Assembly (NCBI RefSeq): GCF_001559795.1
Contig: NZ_LOHY01000143.1
Location: forward strand, 1 to 45,023
Origin: Pseudostreptobacillus hongkongensis
GTDB lineage: Bacteria; Fusobacteriota; Fusobacteriia; Fusobacteriales; Leptotrichiaceae
DNA length: 45,023 nt
Direction: 5' to 3'
Shown here: positions 15,663 through 24,093 of the stretch, piece after piece
Layout: the number at the start of each line of letters is the position of its first letter
Numbering within the stretch: the first letter of the stretch is position 1
The notes under the pieces: generated by a model
The model's input: only the letters and a program-made list of their open reading frames with translations
Told to the model about the DNA's origin: nothing
Databases searched by the model: none
Position numbers and translations under genes: made by a program

Positions 15663-17543
15663 ATGAAAAATTTATATATAACAACGCCTATTTATTATCC
15701 TAATGCTAAACCTCATATAGGAACAGCATATACTACAGTAATATGTGATGTTGTATCAAGATATAAAAGACTTAAAGGTTATGATGTTAGATTTATAACT
15801 GGAATAGATGAACATGGTCAAAAAATAGAAGAATCAGCTAAGAAAAATAATGTAACTCCTCAACAATGGGTTGATAAAATGAAAGAAGATTTTGTTAATC
15901 TTTGGGATAAGCTGAATATAGATTATAATTATTTTGTTAGAACTACTGATTCAAATCATGAATATACTGTTGATACTGTTATACAGAAAGTTTATGATAA
16001 TGGTAAGATATATAGCGGGGAATATATTGGTAAATATTCAGTGAGTGAGGAAACTTTTGTAACTGAATCTCAATTAGTTGATGGTAAATATATGGGAAAA
16101 GAAGTTATAGATATGGCTGAAAAATCATATTTCTTTAAATTATCTGAATATCAAGATAAATTATTAGAATTTTATGAAAATCATCCAGATTTTATAAAAC
16201 CAGTTTCAAGAAGAAATGAAGTTATTTCTTTTATTAAACAAGGTCTTCAAGATCTTTCAATTTCAAGAACTACTTTTGATTGGGGTATTCCATTAAAACT
16301 TGAAAAAGGACATATAGTGTATGTTTGGTTTGATGCATTAAATTCATATTTAACTGCAGCAGGTTATGGAAGTGAATTATTTAATGAATTTTGGAATAAT
16401 GGAGAAGTTGTACATGTTATAGGTAAAGATATTTTAAGATTCCATGCTATTATTTGGCCAGCTATGTTAATGGCAGCAGGGTATAAGTTACCTGATGTAT
16501 TGGCAGTACATGGATGGTGGACTATAGATGGAGAAAAGATGTCTAAATCTTTAGGTAATGTTGTTGATCCTTTAGAAGAAATTGAAAAATATGGTTTAGA
16601 TCAATTTAGATATTTCTTATTAAGAGAAGCAACTTTTGGACAAGATGCAGATTATTCAAAAAAAGCTGTAATTCAAAGAATTAACAGTGATTTAGCTAAT
16701 GATTTAGGTAATTTATTAAATAGAGTTCTTGGAATGCAGGCAAAATATTTTGATTCAGTTGTATATAAATCTGATGTAAAATCTGAATTAGATAATGAAT
16801 TAATAGAACTTTGGAAAGAAACTTTATTTACAGTTGATAATATGTATAATGATTATAATTTTTCTGAAATGCTTAAATCTATCTGGAAGTTTATATCAAG
16901 ACTTAATAAATATATAGATGAATCAGAACCGTGGGCTTTATATAAAGAAGGTAATATTGAAAGATTAAAAGCAGTTTTATATAATCTTATTGAAGGTATT
17001 TCTAAAGTTGCCTTATTAGTTTATCCAGTTATGCCTGATTCAAGTCAAAATATTTTATATCAATTAGGACTTGATATTAAAGTAAGTAGTATAAAATTAG
17101 GTGATTATACTGAATGGGGAATTTATTCTGATGGAAATAAATTAGGTGAATCTAAAGTGTTATTCCCACGTATAGAAGTTCCTAAAATTGAATTTGAAGA
17201 AGAATTAGTTATACAAAATCCAATAGATATTGAAGATTTTAATAAGGTAGAAATTAAAGTTGTTGAAATTAAAAAAGTTTATAAAGTTCCTGAAAGTGAT
17301 GCTTTATTAAGATTTATAGTTGATACTGGAAAAGAACTTAGACAGATAGTTTCAGGTATTGCAAAACACTATAAAAATGAACAAGAATTAGTTGGAACTA
17401 AGGTTATGGCTGTTTTAAACTTAAAATCTATTGAATTAAAAGGGATAGTATCACAAGGAATGTTACTTACAACTACTGAAAAGAAAAAAACAAAATTAGT
17501 TGTAATAGATGAAAATGTTAAAGTTTCAACTATTATAAAATAA
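15663..17543 (+). CDS. metG: Methionine-tRNA ligase
   Basis: This is a class I aminoacyl-tRNA synthetase that charges tRNA-Met and initiator tRNA. The Rossmann domain begins with ITTPIYYPNAKPHIGTAYT, containing the HIGH-like HIGT at about residues 17-20. The KMSKS loop is GEKMSKSLGN near 294-303, followed by the anticodon-binding helical bundle. Residues from about 525 on (DFNKVEIKVVEIKKV, then TGKELRQIVSGIAKHY) form the C-terminal tRNA-binding EMAP/OB domain that makes the enzyme a dimer. The 626-residue length agrees with that architecture. GGAGG precedes the ATG. No T-box leader is visible upstream. The TPR protein gene follows after nine bases. Confidence 0.97.
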   Translation: MKNLYITTPIYYPNAKPHIGTAYTTVICDVVSRYKRLKGYDVRFITGIDEHGQKIEESAKKNNVTPQQWVDKMKEDFVNLWDKLNIDYNYFVRTTDSNHEYTVDTVIQKVYDNGKIYSGEYIGKYSVSEETFVTESQLVDGKYMGKEVIDMAEKSYFFKLSEYQDKLLEFYENHPDFIKPVSRRNEVISFIKQGLQDLSISRTTFDWGIPLKLEKGHIVYVWFDALNSYLTAAGYGSELFNEFWNNGEVVHVIGKDILRFHAIIWPAMLMAAGYKLPDVLAVHGWWTIDGEKMSKSLGNVVDPLEEIEKYGLDQFRYFLLREATFGQDADYSKKAVIQRINSDLANDLGNLLNRVLGMQAKYFDSVVYKSDVKSELDNELIELWKETLFTVDNMYNDYNFSEMLKSIWKFISRLNKYIDESEPWALYKEGNIERLKAVLYNLIEGISKVALLVYPVMPDSSQNILYQLGLDIKVSSIKLGDYTEWGIYSDGNKLGESKVLFPRIEVPKIEFEEELVIQNPIDIEDFNKVEIKVVEIKKVYKVPESDALLRFIVDTGKELRQIVSGIAKHYKNEQELVGTKVMAVLNLKSIELKGIVSQGMLLTTTEKKKTKLVVIDENVKVSTIIK

Positions 17544-17552
17544 GGGGATATA

Positions 17553-18908
17553 ATGAATAAAAGTAGAATTTTAAAAGAGATAATAATAGTATTTATTTTA
17601 TCTATATTAGTTTTACTGATATTTTCTATTAAAACGTATATATATACATCTAAACCTTTTGACTATATAGAAAATGCTATAGTTAGTATGTATGATGAAG
17701 ACAATAAAAAAACACTTAAAAACTTTGAAAAAGCATATTTAGGAAATGATGTAGATATATATCAAGTTATTAATGGATTAGCTGATGATGAGGTTATTTC
17801 ATCATTCTATAAAGATAAGGAAGAAAAGTCCAGTGGTTATGCCGAGTATAGAAAAGCTCAGTTTCTTCTTTATTCAAATAAAACAGGAGAAGCTATAGAA
17901 GAATTAAAGAAAGCTGCTAATCAAAATAATATTGATGCGCTATATTTCTTAGGTAATTATCTATATTTATCAAAGAGATTTACTGAAGCTTTTGAATATA
18001 TAGAAAAATCATATAATTTAAAAGATTACAGAGTTGTTGAAAGATATCTTGAAATGAAAAATAGTATAGCTGTTTATGAAAGAATGGAAGAATTAGAATT
18101 TAAATATAATAAAAATACTATTACAAAAGAAGAAAAATTAGAATTAGGTAATTTCTATATAGATAAGACATTTATAAACGATGCATACAAGATATTAAAA
18201 CCATTTATAGAAGAAAATAATAAAGACGCTTTATTTGCTAAGGCAAACTATATAGAACTTGAAGGAGATAATGATAAAGCCTTACAAATTTATAAAGAAT
18301 TATTCCTAAAATATAAGGAAGCAAGAGTTGCTTTAAAGGTTGTTCAAAATTCTGATATATCAACTAAATCAAACAGAACTAAATTAATTAAATTATTAGA
18401 TGAAGTAAAAACATATGATAGAAATTTAGATTTTATTAAAGCTAATTTATTATTTGAAAATGATGAATGGAAAGAAGCTAAAGAAATATATGATAGATTA
18501 AAAAACTTGAAATTTATACCAGTATATAAAAAGTTAGGTAAATACTATGAAAATATAGGTGATACTATGCAAGCTATAGAAATGTATAAATTAAGTTTTG
18601 AAAATGGAGATATAGATAGTGCTGTTAATTTAAATAATCTTGTACAAGATTTACAATCAGTATTTGCTACACCTATAACAGAAGATTATACTAATTATTT
18701 AAAACTTGCATCAAAATTAGGAAGTTCAGAAGCAAGCTATAAATTAGCAAATAATTTAACAGATACTTATGAAAAGAAAAAATATGCTATAATTGCTCTT
18801 TCTCAAGAAAATGTTAAGGCACTTACTATACTTATAGATTTAGCAGGTAATTCTAAAGATAAAGAAAAAATAAGAGTATATACTAATATATTAATAAATA
18901 ATAAGTAG
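17553..18908 (+). CDS. Membrane-anchored tetratricopeptide/Sel1-like repeat protein
   Basis: A 451-residue protein with one N-terminal membrane helix (about residues 9-27) and a long extracytoplasmic region of helical repeats. Repeats of the TPR/Sel1 kind are evident in segments such as GEAIEELKKAANQNNIDALYF, LGNYLYLSKRFTEAFEYIEK and LGKYYENIGDTMQAIEMYKLS, each with the usual small-residue/aromatic spacing. Such proteins are scaffolds for envelope complexes; no catalytic motif is present. It lies directly between metG and a thioredoxin-like lipoprotein gene, nine bases from each, so co-expression is likely, but no specific partner can be named. A similar protein is encoded at 39850-41022. Confidence 0.75.
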   Translation: MNKSRILKEIIIVFILSILVLLIFSIKTYIYTSKPFDYIENAIVSMYDEDNKKTLKNFEKAYLGNDVDIYQVINGLADDEVISSFYKDKEEKSSGYAEYRKAQFLLYSNKTGEAIEELKKAANQNNIDALYFLGNYLYLSKRFTEAFEYIEKSYNLKDYRVVERYLEMKNSIAVYERMEELEFKYNKNTITKEEKLELGNFYIDKTFINDAYKILKPFIEENNKDALFAKANYIELEGDNDKALQIYKELFLKYKEARVALKVVQNSDISTKSNRTKLIKLLDEVKTYDRNLDFIKANLLFENDEWKEAKEIYDRLKNLKFIPVYKKLGKYYENIGDTMQAIEMYKLSFENGDIDSAVNLNNLVQDLQSVFATPITEDYTNYLKLASKLGSSEASYKLANNLTDTYEKKKYAIIALSQENVKALTILIDLAGNSKDKEKIRVYTNILINNK

Positions 18909-18916
18909 AGGGTAAA

Positions 18917-19384
18917 ATGAAAAAAATATTGGCAGTATTTACAATGTTAATGTTTTGTTTATCATGTTCTAGTAGTTCGTATAAATATATAAATGATGAA
19001 CAAGTATATAATAATATAATAACAAAAACTAAAGCTGGAATAGTTGTTTATGGTACAACTTGGTGTCCAAATTGTAAACAATATATTGAACAGTTAAAAG
19101 AAATTAAAGATGATTTAAGAGGAGAAGTGGATATATATTTAATTGAATTTCCATATGCTCCATCTGATGGAGAATTTCTAGATTATGAAAAAGAAACTTA
19201 TGAATTTTTAAAAAAATCTAATTATCCATTTGAAATATATATAGATAAAGATGGAATAGTATTTAATAAGTTTAAAATCAAATCAGTTCCATCAATAGGA
19301 TATATAAAAGATAGTAAATTAATTAATAATATAGAACCAAGAAAATTTGATAAAGAAGAATTATTAAAATTGTTTGGTAAGTAG
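18917..19384 (+). CDS. Thioredoxin-like lipoprotein
   Basis: This is a small thioredoxin-fold protein of 155 residues, exported and lipidated. The signal peptide ends in the lipobox FCLSC at about residues 13-17, followed by a serine-rich linker. The active site is GTTWCPNCKQY (around 47-57), a CxxC redox pair. VPSIGYI near the C-terminus contains the cis-proline expected opposite the active site. It probably reduces or oxidises disulfides of envelope proteins, or protects against oxidants; substrates are unknown. The gene ends a block with metG and the TPR gene and is closed by a strong terminator four bases after its stop. Confidence 0.88.
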   Translation: MKKILAVFTMLMFCLSCSSSSYKYINDEQVYNNIITKTKAGIVVYGTTWCPNCKQYIEQLKEIKDDLRGEVDIYLIEFPYAPSDGEFLDYEKETYEFLKKSNYPFEIYIDKDGIVFNKFKIKSVPSIGYIKDSKLINNIEPRKFDKEELLKLFGK

Positions 19385-19387
19385 AAG

Positions 19388-19416
19388 TAGATATGGTATT
19401 CATATCTATTTTTTTT
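19388..19416 (+). terminator. Intrinsic terminator after the thioredoxin-like gene
   Basis: TAGATATG and CATATCTA form an 8-bp stem with a five-base loop (19388-19408), then eight Ts. Confidence 0.88.
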
Positions 19417-19503
19417 AGGAGAAAAATTGAAGATTGATATAAGAAAAATAAGAGGTATTAAGATACTTTAAAAGTTAGAAATGAAAGTAATAATTTCTAA
19501 AAT

Positions 19504-19538
19504 AAAAAAGTCATGCTTGATTAAATCTCACATGACTT
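19504..19538 (-). terminator. Intrinsic terminator of the psuK-psuG unit
   Basis: On the minus strand AAGTCATG and CATGACTT form an 8-bp stem, then six Ts. It lies about 20 bases after the stop of the small membrane protein gene. Confidence 0.75.
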
Positions 19539-19557
19539 ATATATATAAATTTTTTTT

Positions 19558-19938
19558 CTATAACAGTAATATTGTGAATATTGATGTTAGTATAAAGTGA
19601 ATTGATATACCATAGTTGTAAATAGGAATAAAAGTATCATTTAGTCCTAATGTAGTTATTATAAATACAGTATTTAATAAAAGATAGAAAATACTATATA
19701 AAGTTATATGATATATCTGTACACCAAATGTTATAAATTGAACACTAGTTGGTATAATTGCATATAAATTAGGATTTATATAAAATATTAGTATTGTTAA
19801 TATTTCAAATAAAAGTATAGGTATAGTAGCATTTTCTAATATATTAAAAGGATATTTTAATTTGAAAATTTTACTTATAGATATATAAATTTTTAAATAT
19901 GCAAATATCATTATTAGAATTATAAATAGATTCTTCAT
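19558..19938 (-). CDS. Small four-helix membrane protein of unknown function (psu operon)
   Basis: A 126-residue, very hydrophobic protein with about four predicted membrane helices and a short N-terminus beginning MKNLFIILIMIFAYL. I do not recognise a family and see no charged or catalytic motif. It begins seven bases after the psuG stop on the same strand and is followed by a terminator, so it is the last gene of a psuK-psuG operon. Pseudouridine operons elsewhere often contain a nucleoside transporter; this protein is too short to be a complete one, so a transport role would need oligomers or a partner. The intact frame and tight spacing argue that it is real. Confidence 0.65.
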   Translation of the reverse strand: MKNLFIILIMIFAYLKIYISISKIFKLKYPFNILENATIPILLFEILTILIFYINPNLYAIIPTSVQFITFGVQIYHITLYSIFYLLLNTVFIITTLGLNDTFIPIYNYGISIHFILTSIFTILLL

Positions 19939-19945
19939 CTATTTC

Positions 19946-20860
19946 CTATAATCTAACTAATTCTTTAGCAATTTCTGCTGCAAGTTTTACATTGTTAAAT
20001 ACTAATTGTATATTAGCTTCTAATGATTTACCAGCAGTTATTGTCTTAACTTTATCAAGTAAGAATGGAGTAGTATCTTTTCCTTTAATACCTTTTTCTT
20101 CAGCTTCTACTATTGCTTCATTTATAGCATTTGTAATAACATCATAATCCATTGCAAATTCTTCAGGAATTGGGTTAGCTATAACAACTCCACCGTTTAA
20201 TCCTAAATCCCATTTAGTTTTTAAAATGTTTGCAAATTCATTAGGTGTTTCAATTTTATAATCTAAATTAAATCCACTTTTTCTAGTATAGAATGCAGGT
20301 AATTCTTTAGTTTTATAACCAAGAACAGGAACACCTTTAGTTTCTAAATATTCAAGAGTTAATTTTAAATCAAGAATTGATTTAGCACCAGCACATATAA
20401 CGGCAACGTTAGTTTGTCCTAATTCTTCTAAGTCAGCAGAAATATCCATAGTAACTTCAGCATTTCTGTGAACTCCTCCTATTCCTCCTGTTGCAAATAT
20501 TTTAACACCAGCTAAAGCTGAAATTAACATAGTTGTTGCAACTGTAGTGGCACCATTTAATTTATTACTTACAACATAAGCTAAATCTCTTCTACTTACT
20601 TTAGGAACTTTTAACCCTTCACGTCCTAATAAGTTTATTTCATCTTCAGTTAAACCAACTTTTAATTTACCGTTTATTATACCTATAGTTGCAGGGACAA
20701 CACCATTTTCACGAGCAAGTCTTTCAACTTCTAACGCAACTTCAACATTTTTAGGATAAGGCATTCCATGAGATATTATAGTTGATTCTAAAGCAACTAC
20801 CGGTTTGTTATTTTCTAAAGCTTCCTTAACTATTGGATTAATTTCTAGATATTGTTTCAT
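19946..20860 (-). CDS. psuG: Pseudouridine-5'-phosphate glycosidase
   Basis: This enzyme cleaves the C-glycosidic bond of pseudouridine 5'-phosphate, releasing uracil and ribose 5-phosphate, the second step of pseudouridine breakdown. The 304-residue protein shows the family opening VVALESTIISHGMPYP, VPATIGIINGK, the block FATGGIGGVHR and the C-terminal TPFLLDKV with a substrate-phosphate-binding region. Length equals that of E. coli PsuG (312). It follows psuK by 11 bases with GGAGGAAAC as ribosome site, and it precedes a small membrane protein gene. Together with the kinase it recycles pseudouridine from RNA turnover. Identification is very firm. Confidence 0.97.
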   Translation of the reverse strand: MKQYLEINPIVKEALENNKPVVALESTIISHGMPYPKNVEVALEVERLARENGVVPATIGIINGKLKVGLTEDEINLLGREGLKVPKVSRRDLAYVVSNKLNGATTVATTMLISALAGVKIFATGGIGGVHRNAEVTMDISADLEELGQTNVAVICAGAKSILDLKLTLEYLETKGVPVLGYKTKELPAFYTRKSGFNLDYKIETPNEFANILKTKWDLGLNGGVVIANPIPEEFAMDYDVITNAINEAIVEAEEKGIKGKDTTPFLLDKVKTITAGKSLEANIQLVFNNVKLAAEIAKELVRL

Positions 20861-20871
20861 TTTGTTTCCTC

Positions 20872-21792
20872 CTATAATTCTATATTAAAATAATTTTTTA
20901 GTGTGTTATTAAGTTTGTTTTCATCTAAACCTTCAAAACATGTCCCTATATTTGATATATTTAAAAGAGACATTGACATTGATACTTTAGCACTTTTTTC
21001 TATATCATACCCTTTTAAAATAGAGTAGGCTATCCCACTTGTAAATGAATCACCAGCTCCAGTTATATCTACTGGTTTTACAGGTGGATTAGGAATAAAT
21101 TCATTTTTATCTTTATTCATATAGAAAACACCATTTTTTCCAAGAGTAATGTATACATTATTTACCCCTTGGTCAATTAATATTTTAGCTGCTTTTTTCA
21201 TACTTTTGTTATCTGTAATTTTAACTCCAGTAAGTATTTCTACTTCGATTTTGTTAGGTTTAATTGAATGGAAATTTCCAACAAATTCTTTTACCTTAAC
21301 AGCTTTTGCAGTAGATACTAAGTCTATTATAACTTTATCGTGTATACTTGATAAGTATTCAATTACATCTTGATTTAAATTAGTGTCAAGTACTAAAACA
21401 TCAGCTTTTTTTATTAAATCTTCTTTAGATTTAATGAAATTTAGATCAAATTTTTCTAGTATTTGCATACTTGCTATAGCAAGTACCATTTCATTATCGC
21501 TATTAAGTATTGATAAATATGTAGATAAATTTTCATCTTTGATATAAAGACAATGAGACATATCTGCATTTTTAGAATTCATATAACTAACTAATGATTT
21601 TGAAAATTCATCATCACCAACTGGAGCCATAAAAATAGGTTTTTGATTAAGTAGAGCAAGATTTTCAGCTATGTTTCTTGCAACACCACCAAATCCTTTT
21701 TCTATTTTTCCTGGATTTGAATCATTAAAGACAATTTCATTATTAGAGAATCCTTGTATATCAATATTAGCACCGCCAATTACACAAATCAT
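20872..21792 (-). CDS. psuK: Pseudouridine kinase, PfkB family
   Basis: This PfkB/ribokinase-family kinase phosphorylates pseudouridine at the 5' position to make the substrate of PsuG. The N-terminal IGGANIDIQGFS is the pattern of pseudouridine kinases. GKIEKGFGGVARNIAENLALL is the PfkB N-terminal signature region, and DITGAGDSFTSGIAYS is the C-terminal signature with the catalytic Asp of GAGD. The length is 306 residues. A ribosome site GAGGTGATTCG and a promoter TTGACT-17-TAAACT precede the start. The direct neighbour psuG confirms the substrate, which family membership alone would not. It is the first gene of a three-gene minus-strand unit. Confidence 0.94.
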   Translation of the reverse strand: MICVIGGANIDIQGFSNNEIVFNDSNPGKIEKGFGGVARNIAENLALLNQKPIFMAPVGDDEFSKSLVSYMNSKNADMSHCLYIKDENLSTYLSILNSDNEMVLAIASMQILEKFDLNFIKSKEDLIKKADVLVLDTNLNQDVIEYLSSIHDKVIIDLVSTAKAVKVKEFVGNFHSIKPNKIEVEILTGVKITDNKSMKKAAKILIDQGVNNVYITLGKNGVFYMNKDKNEFIPNPPVKPVDITGAGDSFTSGIAYSILKGYDIEKSAKVSMSMSLLNISNIGTCFEGLDENKLNNTLKNYFNIEL

Positions 21793-21810
21793 CGAATCAC
21801 CTCTATAAAA

Positions 21811-21839
21811 AGTTTAACAAAAAAAAATAAAAAAGTCAA
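21811..21839 (-). promoter_or_regulatory. Promoter of the psuK-psuG unit
   Basis: On the minus strand TTGACT (21839-21834), 17 bases and TAAACT (21816-21811), about 20 bases before the psuK start. It is nearly back to back with the plus-strand promoter at 21849-21877. Confidence 0.6.
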
Positions 21840-21848
21840 AGAAAAAAT

Positions 21849-21877
21849 TTGCAAAAAAGAAAATTTTTTGATATAAT
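21849..21877 (+). promoter_or_regulatory. Promoter of a candidate short transcript
   Basis: TTGCAA (21849-21854), 17 bases and a perfect TATAAT (21872-21877). The predicted start near 21884 is followed by a terminator 82 bases later, with no annotated gene in between. Confidence 0.65.
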
Positions 21878-21883
21878 ATAGTT

Positions 21884-21993
21884 TAAGATTTATATGAGAA
21901 ATCAAAAATTAAAAAACATACACTTTTTTTTAATTTCTATAATTATATTTCCTTATATCTGTACGAGATGGTTAATACTAACTATCTTTTTTT
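21884..21993 (+). ncRNA. Candidate small RNA or small-peptide transcript
   Basis: A ~110-base unit bounded by a consensus promoter and a strong terminator. It contains an 11-bp A/T stem (21906-21916 with 21927-21937) and the terminator hairpin. It also encloses a 33-codon frame (21894-21995) beginning MRNQKLK and continuing as a hydrophobic stretch, but no ribosome site precedes that ATG. It could be a non-coding RNA or a short membrane peptide mRNA. I recognise no known RNA family. Confidence 0.4.
21966..21993 (+). terminator. Intrinsic terminator of the candidate short transcript
   Basis: AGATGGTTA pairs with TAACTATCT (21966-21987; one G-U pair) around a four-base loop, with a seven-T tail. 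Confidence 0.8.
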
Positions 21994-22105
21994 AATATCT
22001 AAAGTTTTATTAGAATTATCTTTAAAACATTTCTTTTATTGTCTGTTTGCTAGTATTTTTATTGTATTTATGGTAAAATAAATATAATTATGAAAGGAAA
22101 TAATT

Positions 22106-22750
22106 ATGATAAATGATTTTTTAAAAGCAACAAAATATGTACAAGATTTAAATGTGTTCGATAATGAGTTATTGGATGAATTTGAAAAAGAAGCACTAGA
22201 GAATAATATTCCTATAATTACTCGTGATGTTTTAAAATTTTTACTATTTACCGCTGATAATATTTCAGCTTCAAATATACTTGAAATAGGTACAGCTGTA
22301 GGGTATTCTGGAGTTTTTCTTGCAGAAATTTCTAGAAAATATAAAGGAAAGCTAACAACTATAGAAATAGATGAAGATAGATATATTAGAGCAAAACATA
22401 ACTTTTCTAAATTTAATTTAGAAGATAATGTAGAGCAAATATTAGGAGATGGACTAAAAGTTTTACCTGAACTAGTTAGTAATAATAGAAGGTATGATTT
22501 AATATTTATAGATGCGTCAAAATCAAAATACATTGATTTCTTTAATTTAAGCTATGGCATGTTAAATAAGGGAGGATATATATTTATAGATAATTTGATG
22601 TTTAGAGGTTTAGTTGCTGAAAATGAGTTTCCTAAGAAATATAGAACTATACTAAATAATTTGGATAAATTTATAAACTATTTAAATGAAGAATATAATT
22701 TTGTTCTACTGCCTTTTGGAGATGGAGTAGGATTAGTATATAAAAAATAA
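22106..22750 (+). CDS. SAM-dependent O-methyltransferase, TrmR/class C-like
   Basis: This is a Rossmann-fold methyltransferase of 214 residues. Motif I reads ILEIGTAVGYSGVFLAE (about 58-74), TTIEIDEDRY carries the acidic residue that holds the SAM ribose, and LIFIDASKSKYIDFF plus FIDNLMFRG are the metal-binding motifs of the catechol-O-methyltransferase-like group. Bacillus TrmR (YrrM), which methylates 5-hydroxyuridine of tRNA to 5-methoxyuridine, belongs to this group. That substrate is plausible because the U32 protein at 2800-4971 is of a family involved in RNA hydroxylation, but small-molecule methylation cannot be excluded. AAAGGAAA precedes the ATG. It starts a long plus-strand series of closely spaced genes. 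Confidence 0.82.
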   Translation: MINDFLKATKYVQDLNVFDNELLDEFEKEALENNIPIITRDVLKFLLFTADNISASNILEIGTAVGYSGVFLAEISRKYKGKLTTIEIDEDRYIRAKHNFSKFNLEDNVEQILGDGLKVLPELVSNNRRYDLIFIDASKSKYIDFFNLSYGMLNKGGYIFIDNLMFRGLVAENEFPKKYRTILNNLDKFINYLNEEYNFVLLPFGDGVGLVYKK

Positions 22751-22759
22751 GGAGAATAT

Positions 22760-24085
22760 ATGAGAAGAAGAGTTTTAACACTTGCTACGATTTTAGCATT
22801 TATAATTTCTTGTTCTACAACACAAGAAGTTAAGGAAGATTTATATAAAGATTATAAACCTAAATATGAATTAGGAGATAAAAAAGAAACAGAAAAAGAA
22901 GATAAACTAATAGTAGATTCAAGTGCAACAAATGATGAGATATTATCAAATGAAAATTTAAAATCTGTAGTTTTTGATAGAAGCGATAGACAAGTAAATA
23001 AAGATTTAAAAGGAGTATGGGTAGCATCAGTATTGAACTTAGATTTCCCTAAAACTCGTGGAACAGAAAATCAAAAAAGAGAAATAGATAATATGATGGA
23101 TAATATTAAAAATTGGGGGCTAAATGCAGTTTTCTTCCACGTTAGACCAGCAGCAGATGCGCTTTATAAATCTGAAAATGAACCTTGGTCTATATATTTA
23201 ACAGGAGTTCAAGATCAAGATCCTGGATATGATCCTTTAGCGTATGCAATAGAAGCGGCACACAAAAGAGGACTTGAATTACATGCATGGATTAATCCTT
23301 ATAGAGCTTCTATGAATTTAGATAGAAGTAAATTATCAGATAGAAGTGTTGTAAAGAAACATCCAGAATGGATATTTGAATATGATGGTAAGTATTATAT
23401 GAATCCAGGTAATCCTGATGTAGTTAGATATGTATCAAATGAAATAGAATATATAGTTAGAAATTATGATATAGATGGTATGCATTTAGATGATTACTTT
23501 TATCCATATCCATCATCAACATTAAACTTATCAGATAGTTTTGATGATGCAGAATATGAAAAAAACACAAAAGGATTTACTGATAGAAAGGAATGGAGAA
23601 GAGATAATGTAGATAAAATGATACAAAATCTTTCAGTTTCTGTTCATAAAATTAAACCAAAACTTTCATTTGGAGTAAGTCCATTTGGTATATGGAGAAA
23701 TGTAAGTTCTGATCCAAGTGGTTCAAATACAAAAGGATTACAAGCATATGATTCACTTTATGCAGATAGTGTTAAGTGGATGCGTGAAGGTTGGGTAGAT
23801 TACATAGCTCCACAAATTTATTGGAATATAGGATTTGATAAAGCAGATTATACAGAACTTGTAAGATGGTGGTCTTCTGTTTCAGAAAAGACTAATACTC
23901 CATTTTATGTAGGACAAGGTACATATAAGGCAAGTGATTGGAAAAATTCTGATGAGACAGCTAGACAATTAGAATTAAATAAAAATTATAAGGCTGTTAA
24001 TGGGGTAATATTCTTTAGATATGAAACTTTATTAAATAATCCAAATAATGTTAGAGAACAAATTAAGAATAATTTAGAAAAATAG
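22760..24085 (+). CDS. digH: Glycosyl hydrolase-like 10 lipoprotein (DigH/YddW family)
   Basis: This is an envelope lipoprotein with a GHL10 (DUF187) TIM-barrel domain. E. coli DigH (YddW) cleaves peptidoglycan glycan strands that have lost their peptides at the division site. A signal peptide ends at the lipobox AFIISC (about residue 18). After a charged linker, the domain begins LKGVWVASVLNLDFP (near residue 84) and continues with NAVFFHVRPAADALY, WINPYRAS and the catalytic-region motif DGMHLDDYFYPYP, then VDYIAPQIYWNIG. The 441-residue length agrees with the family. It lies nine bases after the methyltransferase gene and just before uvrB. Family identity is firm; the DigH role is transferred by homology. 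Confidence 0.85.
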   Translation: MRRRVLTLATILAFIISCSTTQEVKEDLYKDYKPKYELGDKKETEKEDKLIVDSSATNDEILSNENLKSVVFDRSDRQVNKDLKGVWVASVLNLDFPKTRGTENQKREIDNMMDNIKNWGLNAVFFHVRPAADALYKSENEPWSIYLTGVQDQDPGYDPLAYAIEAAHKRGLELHAWINPYRASMNLDRSKLSDRSVVKKHPEWIFEYDGKYYMNPGNPDVVRYVSNEIEYIVRNYDIDGMHLDDYFYPYPSSTLNLSDSFDDAEYEKNTKGFTDRKEWRRDNVDKMIQNLSVSVHKIKPKLSFGVSPFGIWRNVSSDPSGSNTKGLQAYDSLYADSVKWMREGWVDYIAPQIYWNIGFDKADYTELVRWWSSVSEKTNTPFYVGQGTYKASDWKNSDETARQLELNKNYKAVNGVIFFRYETLLNNPNNVREQIKNNLEK

Positions 24086-24093
24086 GGGTGAAA

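Noticed and set aside
22036-22533. 165-codon minus-strand open frame opposite the O-methyltransferase gene
   Set aside because: The plus-strand frame contains clear methyltransferase motifs; the minus frame is rich in serine and phenylalanine without any domain.
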